64,000 nt of DNA from JAOTWJ01 sp036398175 (lineage in GTDB: Bacteria > Gemmatimonadota > Gemmatimonadetes > Gemmatimonadales > GWC2-71-9), in NCBI GenBank assembly GCA_036398175.1, contig DASWHL010000104.1, forward strand, positions 6,036-70,035, given 5' to 3'. Of this stretch, positions 46,575 to 55,387 are shown one piece after another. The notes beneath the pieces were generated by a model. The model ran no database searches. It was not told the origin of the DNA and was given only the letters and a program-made list of their open reading frames with translations. Numbering within the stretch: the first letter of the stretch is position 1; every line of letters begins with the position of its first letter. Position numbers and translations under genes: made by a program.

Positions 46575-47642
46575 ATGACCACGGCGGAGCTGCTCGCGGC
46601 GCTCGAGGCGCGCCAGGTGCCCGCGCTGGCGCGGGCCATCTCGGTGATCGAGAACCGCCGGCCGGGCGCGGACGAACTGCTGGCGGCCCTGCACGGGCGC
46701 ATCGGTCGGGCCCACCGGATCGGCATCACGGGCCCCCCGGGGGCCGGGAAATCCACGCTGACCGAGCGGCTGATTCAGCATTACCGGCGGCGCGGGCGGT
46801 CGGTGGCGGTCGTGGCGGTGGATCCCACGAGCCCGTTCACGGGCGGCGCGCTGCTGGGCGACCGGATCCGCATGGAATCGGTGTCGCTGGATCCGGACGT
46901 GTACATCCGCTCGATGGCCACGCGGGGCGAGATTGGCGGGCTGGCCACCGCGACCCGGGAAGTCTGCGACGTGCTCGACGCCTTCGGCTTCGACCGCCTG
47001 ATCATCGAGACCGTCGGGGTCGGGCAGTCGGAGCTGACGATCGCGGCCACGGCCGATACGGCGGTCCTCGTGCTCGTGCCGGAGTCGGGCGACGGCGTGC
47101 AGGTGCTCAAGGCGGGCGTGATGGAGATCGCCGACGTGTATGCGATCAACAAGGCCGACCGCCCGGGCGCGGACCGCCTGAAGCAGGAGATCGAGGTCAT
47201 GCTCGGGATCCGGCGGGGGAACGCGTTCCGCCACGTGGGTGCCCATCACGCGCCGCGGCCCACCGCGGGCGCCGCGCGCCGGCCCGGCGGCGCGGGGGCC
47301 CGCGGGAGCGGCGACGGCGATGACGCCTGGGAGCCGCCGGTGCTGTCGCTGGCGGCGGTGAAGGACGAGGGTGTGGCGGAGCTGGTGGATGCCATCGAAC
47401 GGCACGCGGCCGCCCAGGCGGCCAGCGGGGAACTCGAACGGCGCCGCCAGGCCCGCATGATGCGGCATACGCGCGAAGTGGTGGATCGGGCCCTGCGGCA
47501 GCTGGTCTGGGAGGAGGCGGACGGGGAAACGACCCTGCGGCGCGGACTCGACCGGCTGGCGGCGGGCACCGTCAGTCCGTACGACCTGGCCCGGGAAATC
47601 CTGACGGGACTGAAGAAGGAGATGGGCAATGGGCACGCATGA
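46575..47642 (+). CDS. MeaB/ArgK-type G3E GTPase, mutase chaperone
   Basis: 355-aa GTPase that protects and loads B12 cofactor on acyl-CoA mutases. Walker A GPPGAGKST (K59, S60), the MeaB signature VAVDPTSPFTGGALLGDRIRM, IETVGVGQSE, and NKADRPGAD (NKxD guanine recognition). A Gly/Arg-rich insert (about 225-250) is unusual. The gene overlaps the mutase large subunit by 14 nt, so it is its dedicated chaperone. Given the isobutyryl-type mutase, it corresponds functionally to Streptomyces MeaI. Confidence 0.92.
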   Translation: MTTAELLAALEARQVPALARAISVIENRRPGADELLAALHGRIGRAHRIGITGPPGAGKSTLTERLIQHYRRRGRSVAVVAVDPTSPFTGGALLGDRIRMESVSLDPDVYIRSMATRGEIGGLATATREVCDVLDAFGFDRLIIETVGVGQSELTIAATADTAVLVLVPESGDGVQVLKAGVMEIADVYAINKADRPGADRLKQEIEVMLGIRRGNAFRHVGAHHAPRPTAGAARRPGGAGARGSGDGDDAWEPPVLSLAAVKDEGVAELVDAIERHAAAQAASGELERRRQARMMRHTREVVDRALRQLVWEEADGETTLRRGLDRLAAGTVSPYDLAREILTGLKKEMGNGHA

Positions 47643-49272
47643 CGGTCATCGGGCCTGGCGGGCGGCCTACGACGCGGCGGAAAAGCGGGACGTCGAGTTC
47701 GTCACGCAGAGTTCCGCCCCCGTGGAGCCGCTCTACACCCCGTCGGACGTGGATCCGGACGCCTACGACGCGCGGCTCGGCGACCCCGGGGAGTACCCGT
47801 TCACGCGGGGCGTTCACCCCACGATGTATCGCGGGCGGTTGTGGACCATGCGGCAGTTCGCGGGCTACGGCACCGCGGCCGACACCAACCGGCGCTTCAA
47901 GTTCCTCCTCGAGCACGGGCAGACCGGGCTGTCTACGGCGTTCGATTTCCCGACGCTGATGGGCTACGACTCCGACCATCCACGATCGGAGGGCGAGGTC
48001 GGGATGTGCGGGGTGGCGATCTCGTCGCTGGCCGACATGGAGACGCTGTTCGACGGCATCCCCATGGACCAGGTGTCGACGTCCATGACCATCAACGGCC
48101 CGGCCGCGATGCTGTTCTGCTTTTACGTGGCGGCCGCCGAACGGCAGGGCGTGGATATCCGGACGCTCCGGGGGACCGTACAGAACGACATCCTCAAGGA
48201 ATACATGGCGCAGCACGCGTGGGTGTATCCGGTGGAGCCCGCGCTCAAGATCATCGTGGACATGTTCGAGTGGGCGGCCGAGCACACGCCCCGGTGGAAC
48301 ACGATCTCCATTTCCGGCTATCATATCCGCGAAGCCGGTGCCACGGCCGTGCAGGAGCTGGCGTTCACGCTGGCCAACGGGTTCGAGTACGTGGAACGCG
48401 GTATCGCGCGCGGGCTGGACGTGGACCGGTTTGCCCCGCGCCTGTCGTTCTTCTGGGACGTGCACAACGATTTCTTCGAGGAAATCGCCAAGATGCGCGC
48501 CGCGCGACGGATCTGGGCGCGGCACCTGAAGGAACGCTACGGGGCGCGCGACCCCCGGTCATGGATGATGCGGTTCCACTGCCAGACGGCGGGCGTCTCG
48601 CTGATGGCGCAGCAGCCCCTGAACAACGTCGTGCGCGTCGCCTACCAGGCCATGGCGGCCGTGTTGTCGGGCGCCCAGTCCCTGCACACGAACTCGCTGG
48701 ACGAGACCTACGCGCTGCCCACCGAGGAGTCCGTCCGGCTGGCGCTCCGGACCCAGCAGATCCTGGCGTACGAGTCTGGCGTGCCCAACGTGATTGATCC
48801 GCTGGGCGGTTCGTACTTCGTCGAAGCGCTCACCGACCGGATGGAGCGGGACGCCGAGGCGATCTTTGCCGAGATCGCCCAGGTGGGCGGGGTGGTGCGT
48901 GGGATCGAGCTGGGCTGGTTCCAGCGCCAGATCGCGCAGAGCGCCCGCCTGTTCCAGCACGAGGTGGAGCAACGGCGGCGGATTCTGGTGGGGGTGAACG
49001 CGTTCGAGAGCGCGGACGATCCGGCGCCGGCGATCCTCCGGATCGGCGCGTCCGCGGACGAGACCCAGCGCGGGCGGCTGGCGCAGGTCCGCGCCACCCG
49101 CGACGACGCCCGGGTGGAGGCCTGCCTGACGGCGCTGCGGGAGTCCGCGGCGCGCGACGACAACGTGATCCCGGCCATGCTGGACTGCGCGCGCGCCTAC
49201 GGCACGCTGTTCGAGATCCGGCACGCCCTGGAGGAGGTCTACGGTGCCTACCGTGAACCGGTCTTTTTCTAA
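47629..49272 (+). CDS. icmA: Acyl-CoA mutase large subunit, isobutyryl-CoA mutase type
   Basis: 547-aa substrate-binding TIM barrel of a B12-dependent carbon-skeleton mutase, lacking the B12 domain. ISISGYHIREAGATA carries the conserved Tyr231-His232. The two residues known to set specificity, Tyr89 and Arg207 in P. shermanii methylmalonyl-CoA mutase, align with F77 (MRQFAGYG) and Q195 (KEYMAQHAW). Phe/Gln is the isobutyryl-CoA mutase pair (F80/Q198). The enzyme therefore probably interconverts isobutyryl- and n-butyryl-CoA. ATG 47629 has AAGGAG upstream. The B12-binding partner is at 50548. Routine annotation would call it methylmalonyl-CoA mutase. Confidence 0.82.
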   Translation: MGTHDGHRAWRAAYDAAEKRDVEFVTQSSAPVEPLYTPSDVDPDAYDARLGDPGEYPFTRGVHPTMYRGRLWTMRQFAGYGTAADTNRRFKFLLEHGQTGLSTAFDFPTLMGYDSDHPRSEGEVGMCGVAISSLADMETLFDGIPMDQVSTSMTINGPAAMLFCFYVAAAERQGVDIRTLRGTVQNDILKEYMAQHAWVYPVEPALKIIVDMFEWAAEHTPRWNTISISGYHIREAGATAVQELAFTLANGFEYVERGIARGLDVDRFAPRLSFFWDVHNDFFEEIAKMRAARRIWARHLKERYGARDPRSWMMRFHCQTAGVSLMAQQPLNNVVRVAYQAMAAVLSGAQSLHTNSLDETYALPTEESVRLALRTQQILAYESGVPNVIDPLGGSYFVEALTDRMERDAEAIFAEIAQVGGVVRGIELGWFQRQIAQSARLFQHEVEQRRRILVGVNAFESADDPAPAILRIGASADETQRGRLAQVRATRDDARVEACLTALRESAARDDNVIPAMLDCARAYGTLFEIRHALEEVYGAYREPVFF

Positions 49273-50503
49273 ACGGCCCTCGGCGGCGCGGAAGCCGCGG
49301 CGCGGCGGCGAGCGCGGGATCGGCACCCTCATCGGGCGGCTCGCCGCCATGGGGGCCACGCGCCACTGGGTCGTATCCTGCTACCTCAAGCTGGAGCCCC
49401 GGGACCGCGGTCGGGGCAAGTACCTCATCAAGCTCAAGAACCGCGCGAAGCGACTGCTGGCGGACCTCGAGGCACGGGGGCTCGCGCGCGCCGAGCGCGC
49501 CGAGGTGGAGCGGGACGTCGAGCGCATCCGGGACTACCTGTCCCATCCCGGACAGCTCCCGGCGGGGCGGGGCATCGCCATCTTCGCCTGCGGGCCCGCC
49601 GGGCTGTTCGAGGCGGTGCCGCTCCCGCTGGTGTTCCGGTCGCGGCTGGTCGTGGATCACTCACCCCTCGTCCGCGAGCTGGCGGCGCTCGACAGCGAGT
49701 TCGGGCGCGTCCTCTGCACGGCGTACGACCGGACGAACGCCCGGTTCTTTGCGGTGTCCGCGCACGGGGTGGAGGAGCTGCCGCACCTCACGGCCGATGA
49801 CACCACCCGGTCGGCCCGGTTCCACGGCCCCAGCAAGGGCCGGGGGGGGCGGGGTCGTGGAGACGGTGGTGCGGCGGTCGGGCCGTCCGCGCCGGGCGAG
49901 CACAACTTCAACCAGCGCATTCGCGAGGAGAAACAGCGGCACTACGCGCAGATCGCGCAGCGGCTGTTCGAGTTGATCCAGGAACAGCCCGTGCGCGGCG
50001 TGGTGCTCGCGGGCACGAAGGCCGACGTGGGCGCGGTGGCGCCGCACCTCCACCCGTACGTGGCCGACGCCGTGCTCGGCACCGCCCGGCTGAATCCCAA
50101 GGACGCCTCGGAAGTGGAGGTGCTCGAGGCGGTGCTCGACATCCAGATGGAAACCGAGCGCGTATGGGAACGGCGCCACCTCGCCGAACTGGGGGAAGGC
50201 CGGGGGACCGGATGGGCCCTGAACGGCGTCACCGCCACGCTGGGCGCGCTGGCGCGGGGCCAGGTGCGGACCCTGCTGGTGGACTCCACGGCAGAGCGCC
50301 CCGGCTTCCGCTGCCGCGGCGACGGCCGGTTGACCGTGACGGCGGCGGACTGTGACGGCGATGCCGAGCCCGTGCTCGACGTCCTGGACGAGGCCATCGA
50401 GGAAGCGCTGCGGCAGGGCGCGCAGGTGGACGTGATCGAGGATCCGGCCGTGCAGACGCGCGTGGACGGGCTGGCCTGCCTGTTGCGGTTCCGGCTTGGT
50501 TGA
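49244..50503 (+). CDS. Bacterial eRF1-like (baeRF/Vms1-related) protein
   Basis: 419-aa protein resembling the bacterial eRF1-like families. The N-terminal domain begins near VVSCYLKLEPRDRGRGKYLI. The middle portion (FACGPAGLFEAVPLPL, VVDHSPLVRELAALDSEF) and C-terminal portion (RGVVLAGTKADVGAVAPHL, ETERVWERRHLAELGEGRG) match the eRF1 domain 2/3-like fold. A Gly/Arg-rich linker (SKGRGGRGRGDGG) interrupts it. Role unknown; a link to ribosome rescue is speculative. Start GTG 49244 overlaps icmA by 29 nt. It splits the two mutase subunit genes. Confidence 0.72.
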   Translation: MPTVNRSFSKRPSAARKPRRGGERGIGTLIGRLAAMGATRHWVVSCYLKLEPRDRGRGKYLIKLKNRAKRLLADLEARGLARAERAEVERDVERIRDYLSHPGQLPAGRGIAIFACGPAGLFEAVPLPLVFRSRLVVDHSPLVRELAALDSEFGRVLCTAYDRTNARFFAVSAHGVEELPHLTADDTTRSARFHGPSKGRGGRGRGDGGAAVGPSAPGEHNFNQRIREEKQRHYAQIAQRLFELIQEQPVRGVVLAGTKADVGAVAPHLHPYVADAVLGTARLNPKDASEVEVLEAVLDIQMETERVWERRHLAELGEGRGTGWALNGVTATLGALARGQVRTLLVDSTAERPGFRCRGDGRLTVTAADCDGDAEPVLDVLDEAIEEALRQGAQVDVIEDPAVQTRVDGLACLLRFRLG

Positions 50504-50508
50504 GCCGC

Positions 50509-50538
50509 TTGTCGCAACCCTCGCGGTTCCATTAGGTT
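50509..50538 (+). promoter_or_regulatory. Promoter for icmB and downstream genes
   Basis: TTGTCG (50509-50514), 18 bp, TAGGTT (50533-50538), then 9 nt to ATG 50548. The leader would be only a few bases or absent. It gives the B12-subunit transcript its own promoter apart from icmA. Confidence 0.55.
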
Positions 50539-50547
50539 GAGCGCGCC

Positions 50548-50967
50548 ATGACTGCCAACGAGCGCAGACGTCCGATCCGGGTCCTGGTCGCAAAACCGGG
50601 ACTCGACGGACATGATCGCGGGGCCAAGGTCGTGGCCGCCGCGCTCCGCGATGCCGGCATGGAGGTCATCTACACCGGCCTCCACCAGACGCCCGAGATG
50701 ATCGCCAGCGCCGCCGTGCAGGAAGACGTGGACGTCGTGGGCCTGTCCATCCTGTCCGGCGCCCACATGACGCTCTTCCCGCGCGTCCGGGCGCTGCTCG
50801 AGGCAGCCGGGCGGGACGACGTGCTGCTGATCGGCGGCGGCATCATCCCGCAGGAGGATGTGGCGGCCCTCGAGCGGGAGGGGATCGCGCGGCTGTTCGG
50901 TCCCGGGACCCCGTCGTCGGAAATCGTGGAATACCTCACCACCGCCGTCGCGCAGCGGCAGGCGTGA
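50548..50967 (+). CDS. icmB: B12-binding small subunit of acyl-CoA mutase
   Basis: 139-aa Rossmann-like cobalamin-binding subunit. The DxHxxG motif is DGHDRG with the Co-coordinating His; LSILSGAH and IGGGIIPQED complete the site. The length matches stand-alone small subunits such as Streptomyces IcmB (about 136 aa). Together with the large subunit at 47629 it forms the mutase. It overlaps the carboxylase gene by 4 nt. Confidence 0.93.
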   Translation: MTANERRRPIRVLVAKPGLDGHDRGAKVVAAALRDAGMEVIYTGLHQTPEMIASAAVQEDVDVVGLSILSGAHMTLFPRVRALLEAAGRDDVLLIGGGIIPQEDVAALEREGIARLFGPGTPSSEIVEYLTTAVAQRQA

Positions 50968-52568
50968 CCGCCACGGAACGGGTGAGCCGGCTGCGCGAGC
51001 TCACGGAGGCGTATCGTGCGCTCGCGGCCCGGATCGAGCAGGGCGGCGGCCCGGAGCGCATCCGCAAACAGCACGATCAGGGCAAGCTGACGGCGCGCGA
51101 GCGCGTGCATCGGTTGCGCGATGCCGGCTCGCCCTGGCTCGAGCTGGGGTTGCTCGTGGCCCACGACCAGTACGACGGCCAGGCGCCGGGCGCCGGCGTC
51201 GTGACCGGCATCGCGGAGGTGAGTGGGCGGGAGGTGGTCGTGGTCGCCAACGACGCCACGGTGAAAGCCGGGTCGTGGTGGCCGGAGACCATCAGGAAGA
51301 TCCTGCGGGCGCAGGAAGCCGCGATGCGCCAGCGCATCCCCATCATCTATCTCGTGGACTCCGCCGGCGTGAACCTCCCGTACCAGGGGGGGGTGTTCCC
51401 CGGACAGTACGGCGCGGCCCGGATCTTCTACTACAACTCGATCATGCGGCGTTATCTCCACGTGCCGCAGATTTCGGCCGTGATGGGTCCGTGCGTGGCG
51501 GGCGGGGCCTATCTGCCGGCCCTGTCCGACGTGATCTACATGGTCGAAGGCACGTCGTTCATGGGGCTGGGTGGACCGAATCTCGTCAAGGGGGCCACCG
51601 GCCAGACGGTGGACGGCGAGCTGCTGGGCGGGGCGGTCACCCACACGGCGGTGAGCGCGGTGGCACACTACCGCGCCACGGACGACGCGGACTGTCTCGA
51701 CCGGATCCGGGAGTACGTGGCCCGGCTCCCCGTCCCCACGCGCGAGCGCTTCCCGCGGCGCGGGGAGCCGGATCGGGCGCCGGGGCGGGACCCGGAAGCG
51801 TTGTACGACATCCTGCCACACGATCACCGGATGGCGTACGACATGCGCGCCGTGCTCGACTGCCTGCTGGACGACGGCCGGCTCGACGAGTTCCAGCCCG
51901 ACATCGGGGCCGAGATGCTGTGTGGCCACGGCGCCATCGAGGGATGGCCGGTGGCGGTCATCGCGAATCAGCGCGGCATCATCAAGGGGCGCGAGGGCGA
52001 GCGCCCGCGGTTCGGCGGCATCGTCTACACGGCGAGCGCCGAGAAGGTCGCCTACTTCATCGAGACCGCGAGCCGGGAGCGGATCCCGATCCTGTTCGTG
52101 CAGGACGTGAGCGGCTTCATGGTGGGGCCCGAGGCGGAGCACTCCGGCATCATCCGGGCCGGGGCGCAGTTCGTGGAGGCCATGGCCACCGCGGTGGTCC
52201 CGAAGCTCGTGCTCACAGTCAACCACGCGTCGGGCGCGGGCTACTACGCCATGGCCGGCCAGGGGTTCGATCCCGACCTCATCCTGTCGTGGCCCACCGG
52301 GCGGATGGGCGTGATGGAAGGCGAGTCGGCCGTGCAGGCCGTGTTCGGGGGCCGTGTGGCCGACGCCGCGGTGGCCGATCAGGTCGAGCAGATGCGGGCG
52401 GATTACGAGCACCAGCTCGACGCCACGTACGCGGGCGCCCGCGGCTTCGTGGACGCCATCGTGGCGCCCGAGGAGACCCGCGCGATGCTGGCCTTTGCCT
52501 GCCGCGTCGTGACCAACTACGACGGCCCGCACCTCGGCGCGTTCGTCCTGCCGGAGCGTCAGCCGTGA
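50964..52568 (+). CDS. Acyl-CoA carboxylase beta (carboxyltransferase) subunit
   Basis: 534-aa carboxyltransferase that moves CO2 from biotin to an acyl-CoA. Both crotonase-like halves are present: GVVTGIAEVSGREVVVVAND and VMGPCVAGGAYLPALSD in the N half, and ANQRGIIKG, FVQDVSGFMVG and the GAGYYAMAGQ oxyanion segment in the C half. The sequence is closer to methylcrotonyl/geranyl-type subunits than to classical propionyl-CoA carboxylase, but specificity is not certain. No biotin-carrying alpha subunit lies in the window. Start GTG 50964. Confidence 0.85.
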   Translation: MTATERVSRLRELTEAYRALAARIEQGGGPERIRKQHDQGKLTARERVHRLRDAGSPWLELGLLVAHDQYDGQAPGAGVVTGIAEVSGREVVVVANDATVKAGSWWPETIRKILRAQEAAMRQRIPIIYLVDSAGVNLPYQGGVFPGQYGAARIFYYNSIMRRYLHVPQISAVMGPCVAGGAYLPALSDVIYMVEGTSFMGLGGPNLVKGATGQTVDGELLGGAVTHTAVSAVAHYRATDDADCLDRIREYVARLPVPTRERFPRRGEPDRAPGRDPEALYDILPHDHRMAYDMRAVLDCLLDDGRLDEFQPDIGAEMLCGHGAIEGWPVAVIANQRGIIKGREGERPRFGGIVYTASAEKVAYFIETASRERIPILFVQDVSGFMVGPEAEHSGIIRAGAQFVEAMATAVVPKLVLTVNHASGAGYYAMAGQGFDPDLILSWPTGRMGVMEGESAVQAVFGGRVADAAVADQVEQMRADYEHQLDATYAGARGFVDAIVAPEETRAMLAFACRVVTNYDGPHLGAFVLPERQP

Positions 52569-55387
52569 TCGTCGGGCGCCGCCGCGCGGCCGGCCCGAGC
52601 CTGGCGGCGGCGGTGCTGACAGCCGCCTGCGCCGCGCGCGGTCCCACCGAGGTCGCCCCACACCTGAATCCCGCCGAGGTGCGCGCGGACCGCACCGCGG
52701 TGGCCGGCGCCGAACCGCCACAACCCCTGCTGCCACCGCAGGCCGCGCACCTGCTGGGGCTGCTGCCGCGGCGGACCGTGGGCGCGGAGCAGTTCGTCGC
52801 GGCGCACCCCACGCACGACGGCCGGGGCATCCTGATCGCCATCCTCGACAGCGGCATTGACGCCGGGCTCCCCGGCCTCCGGACGACCACGGCCGGCCTG
52901 CCCAAGCTCGCGGACCTGCGGGACTTCGCGGGGGAAGGCCGGGTCCGGCTGACGCCGGTCACGCCCACGCGCGACGTCTTCCTGATCGCGGGCCGGCCCC
53001 TCGAGGGGGCGAGCCGCGTCCGGGCGCTCACCACGGGGACCGTGTACGGCGGGGTACTCGTGGAGCGCGCGCTGGGCGCCCTGCCGGCCGCGGACGTGAA
53101 CGGCGACGGCGACCGCGACGACGCGCTCCCCATCGTGGTGGCCCGCGCCAGCGACGGGTGGTTCCTCCTGGCGGACACCGACGGAGACGGCTCCCTGGTG
53201 GGGGAAACCCCGGTGCGGGACTTCGCCCAGGCCGGTGACACGTTCTCGTTCGGCCCGGTCACGCTGGCGGCCAACTTCACCGACACCGGCGACGCGCCGC
53301 GACTCGATCTGTTCTTCGATACGTCGGGCCACGGCACGCACGTGGCGGGAATCGCGGCGGGGCACAACCTGTTCGGCGTCGAGGGGTTCGACGGGATCGC
53401 GCCCGGAGCCCAGCTGCTGGGCCTCAAGATCGCCAACGATGCCCGCGGCGGCATCTCCGTGACCGGGTCCATGGTGCGCGCGATGGAGTACGCGGCCGCG
53501 TTCGCGGAGCGCCGGCAGCAGCCGCTGGTCGTGAACCTGAGCTTCGGGATCGGCAACGATGACGGGCGGGGACGCCCGGTCATTGACTCGATCATTGACG
53601 CGTTCGCGTTGGCGCACCCCGGAGTCGTGGTGGTCATCAGCGCCGGGAACGACGGTCCCGGACTCTCCACCGTGGGCTTCCCGGGTTCGGCCGCGTTCGC
53701 GCTGTCCGCGTGCGCGCTCTTCCCCGGCGCCTTTGCGCAGGCGCCGACCGAGTCGGGGCCGGCCGCGGAGGACGTGCTGGGGTGGTGGAGCGCGCGCGGA
53801 GGCGTGTTCCAGAAGCCGGACGTCTGCGTGCCGGGGGTCGCGTTCTCCAACGTTCCCGCGTGGCAGACGGGCGAGGAGGTGTCGGGCGGGACCAGCATGG
53901 CTGCGCCACAGCTGGCCGGCGTGGCCGCGCTGCTGCTCTCCGCGCTGCGCGCGGAGGGAGCCACCGCCGACGCCGCCGCCATTGCCGCGGCCCTGCGCAG
54001 TACGGCGACCCCCATTCCCGGCGCCACCACGCTCGACGCGGGCGCCGGCGTGCCGAACGTCGAGGCCGCCTGGCGCTGGCTGCGCGCGGGGCATCGGGCG
54101 GGCCGGTTCACCGTGCGAAGCGCGCCGGACGGGACCAACCGCGGGTTCAGTGCCGCGTATCGGCGCGACGGATTGAACCCGGCGGATACGCTCCAGCGGT
54201 TCACGATCACCTCGGAAGGCGGCCAGCCGTTCGCGCGGCTGCTGCTCCGCCCGGACGCGCCGTGGCTCCGGGCGCCCCGGGCCGTTGACTTCGCGGGCGC
54301 ACCGGCCACCGTGCCCGTCGTCTACGATCGCCGCGCCTTGCAGGCGCCGGGGCTGTACGTGGGAACCGCGTGGGCCCGTCCCGCGTCGGACACGTTGAGC
54401 GGCGCCGCGTTTGGTCTCACGTCGGCGATCGTCGTGCCGTACACGCTGGAACGGCCGCTCAAGCTCCGCGAGTACGTGGCAAAGGGACGGAGCGCCCGGT
54501 TCTTCTTTGCCGTGCCGGAGGGCGCGGGCGGGCTCACGGTGCGCGTTGCCGTGGCCGACAAGGAGCAGGCGGCGAGCCTCTACCTGTTCGAGCCCACGGG
54601 ACAGCCGCAGCGCGAGGAGGCGGCCCTCGAGATCGGCGGCGAGCTGCCGGCCAGCGGCGCGCTCCACGTTCGGGCCGAGGACCTGGTCCCGGGCGTCTAC
54701 GAGGCGGTGCTGGTGGCAACCCCGACGCGCGGCGCGACCGTGGCGTTCAGCGCCGCGTTGGGGCCGGTGGGCCTCGGGGTTCGCGGCGCTGACGGTATCC
54801 ACGTGACCAACCGCTCCCAGGCGTCGCTCGCCGGCTCCGCCACGGTGCGGGCGCTCGGCGGGGGCAAACGGTTCCGGATGCACGGGGGGCCGTCCGTGGC
54901 GGCGCGGGAGCGGCTGGCCGTGCCCGAGTGGGCCCGCACGCTGCGGATCGAGGTCGCCTTTGCGCGAGCCGTCTGGCCGCAGGTGACCGACGTGGGCGTC
55001 TCCGTCTGGGATACGAGCGGCTACCTCGTGGCCGAAGGGCCGCTCAACTACGCGGTGGGGCGGCAGCAGGTTGCCGTGGATCCGGCGACGCTGCCCGTCG
55101 TCGACCTCGAGATCATGCCGGGGTTCGCGCGGCCGGATGCGGAGACGGTCTGGGAGGCGGAGGTGACGGTCGCGTTCCTGCCGGGGTCGGGCACCGCCCT
55201 CGCGCCAACTGCGACGTTGCCCCTCCGGCTGGGCGCCGGCGCCAGCATCCTGCTGCCCTGGACGGCTGACTCCCTGACCTGGCTCCCCGCCGGGCTCGAG
55301 GTGCTGACGGAAGTGCGGGTCACCTCGGACGGGAACGCGCCGTCGGTGATCCGGACGCTGATTCCCCATCCGGCGGCCACGCGGTGA
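52565..55387 (+). CDS. Subtilisin-like serine protease, predicted lipoprotein (TPPII-like)
   Basis: 940-aa S8 peptidase from GTG 52565. An N-terminal signal with lipobox-like TAAC (Cys22) suggests membrane anchoring outside the cytoplasm. Triad: D95 (AILDSGID), H256 (SGHGTHVAG), S444 (GGTSMAAP). The long Asp-to-His insert carries two Asp-rich loops (DVNGDGDRDD, DTDGDGS) likely to bind calcium. This spacing and the roughly 480-residue C-terminal beta-rich region resemble tripeptidyl-peptidase II relatives. It lies within the acyl-CoA island and overlaps genes on both sides, with no clear functional tie. Confidence 0.85.
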   Translation: MIVGRRRAAGPSLAAAVLTAACAARGPTEVAPHLNPAEVRADRTAVAGAEPPQPLLPPQAAHLLGLLPRRTVGAEQFVAAHPTHDGRGILIAILDSGIDAGLPGLRTTTAGLPKLADLRDFAGEGRVRLTPVTPTRDVFLIAGRPLEGASRVRALTTGTVYGGVLVERALGALPAADVNGDGDRDDALPIVVARASDGWFLLADTDGDGSLVGETPVRDFAQAGDTFSFGPVTLAANFTDTGDAPRLDLFFDTSGHGTHVAGIAAGHNLFGVEGFDGIAPGAQLLGLKIANDARGGISVTGSMVRAMEYAAAFAERRQQPLVVNLSFGIGNDDGRGRPVIDSIIDAFALAHPGVVVVISAGNDGPGLSTVGFPGSAAFALSACALFPGAFAQAPTESGPAAEDVLGWWSARGGVFQKPDVCVPGVAFSNVPAWQTGEEVSGGTSMAAPQLAGVAALLLSALRAEGATADAAAIAAALRSTATPIPGATTLDAGAGVPNVEAAWRWLRAGHRAGRFTVRSAPDGTNRGFSAAYRRDGLNPADTLQRFTITSEGGQPFARLLLRPDAPWLRAPRAVDFAGAPATVPVVYDRRALQAPGLYVGTAWARPASDTLSGAAFGLTSAIVVPYTLERPLKLREYVAKGRSARFFFAVPEGAGGLTVRVAVADKEQAASLYLFEPTGQPQREEAALEIGGELPASGALHVRAEDLVPGVYEAVLVATPTRGATVAFSAALGPVGLGVRGADGIHVTNRSQASLAGSATVRALGGGKRFRMHGGPSVAARERLAVPEWARTLRIEVAFARAVWPQVTDVGVSVWDTSGYLVAEGPLNYAVGRQQVAVDPATLPVVDLEIMPGFARPDAETVWEAEVTVAFLPGSGTALAPTATLPLRLGAGASILLPWTADSLTWLPAGLEVLTEVRVTSDGNAPSVIRTLIPHPAATR

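Noticed and set aside
47629..49272. Annotation as methylmalonyl-CoA mutase
   Set aside because: Overall similarity fits, but the Phe77/Gln195 pair disagrees with the Tyr/Arg needed for methylmalonyl-CoA.
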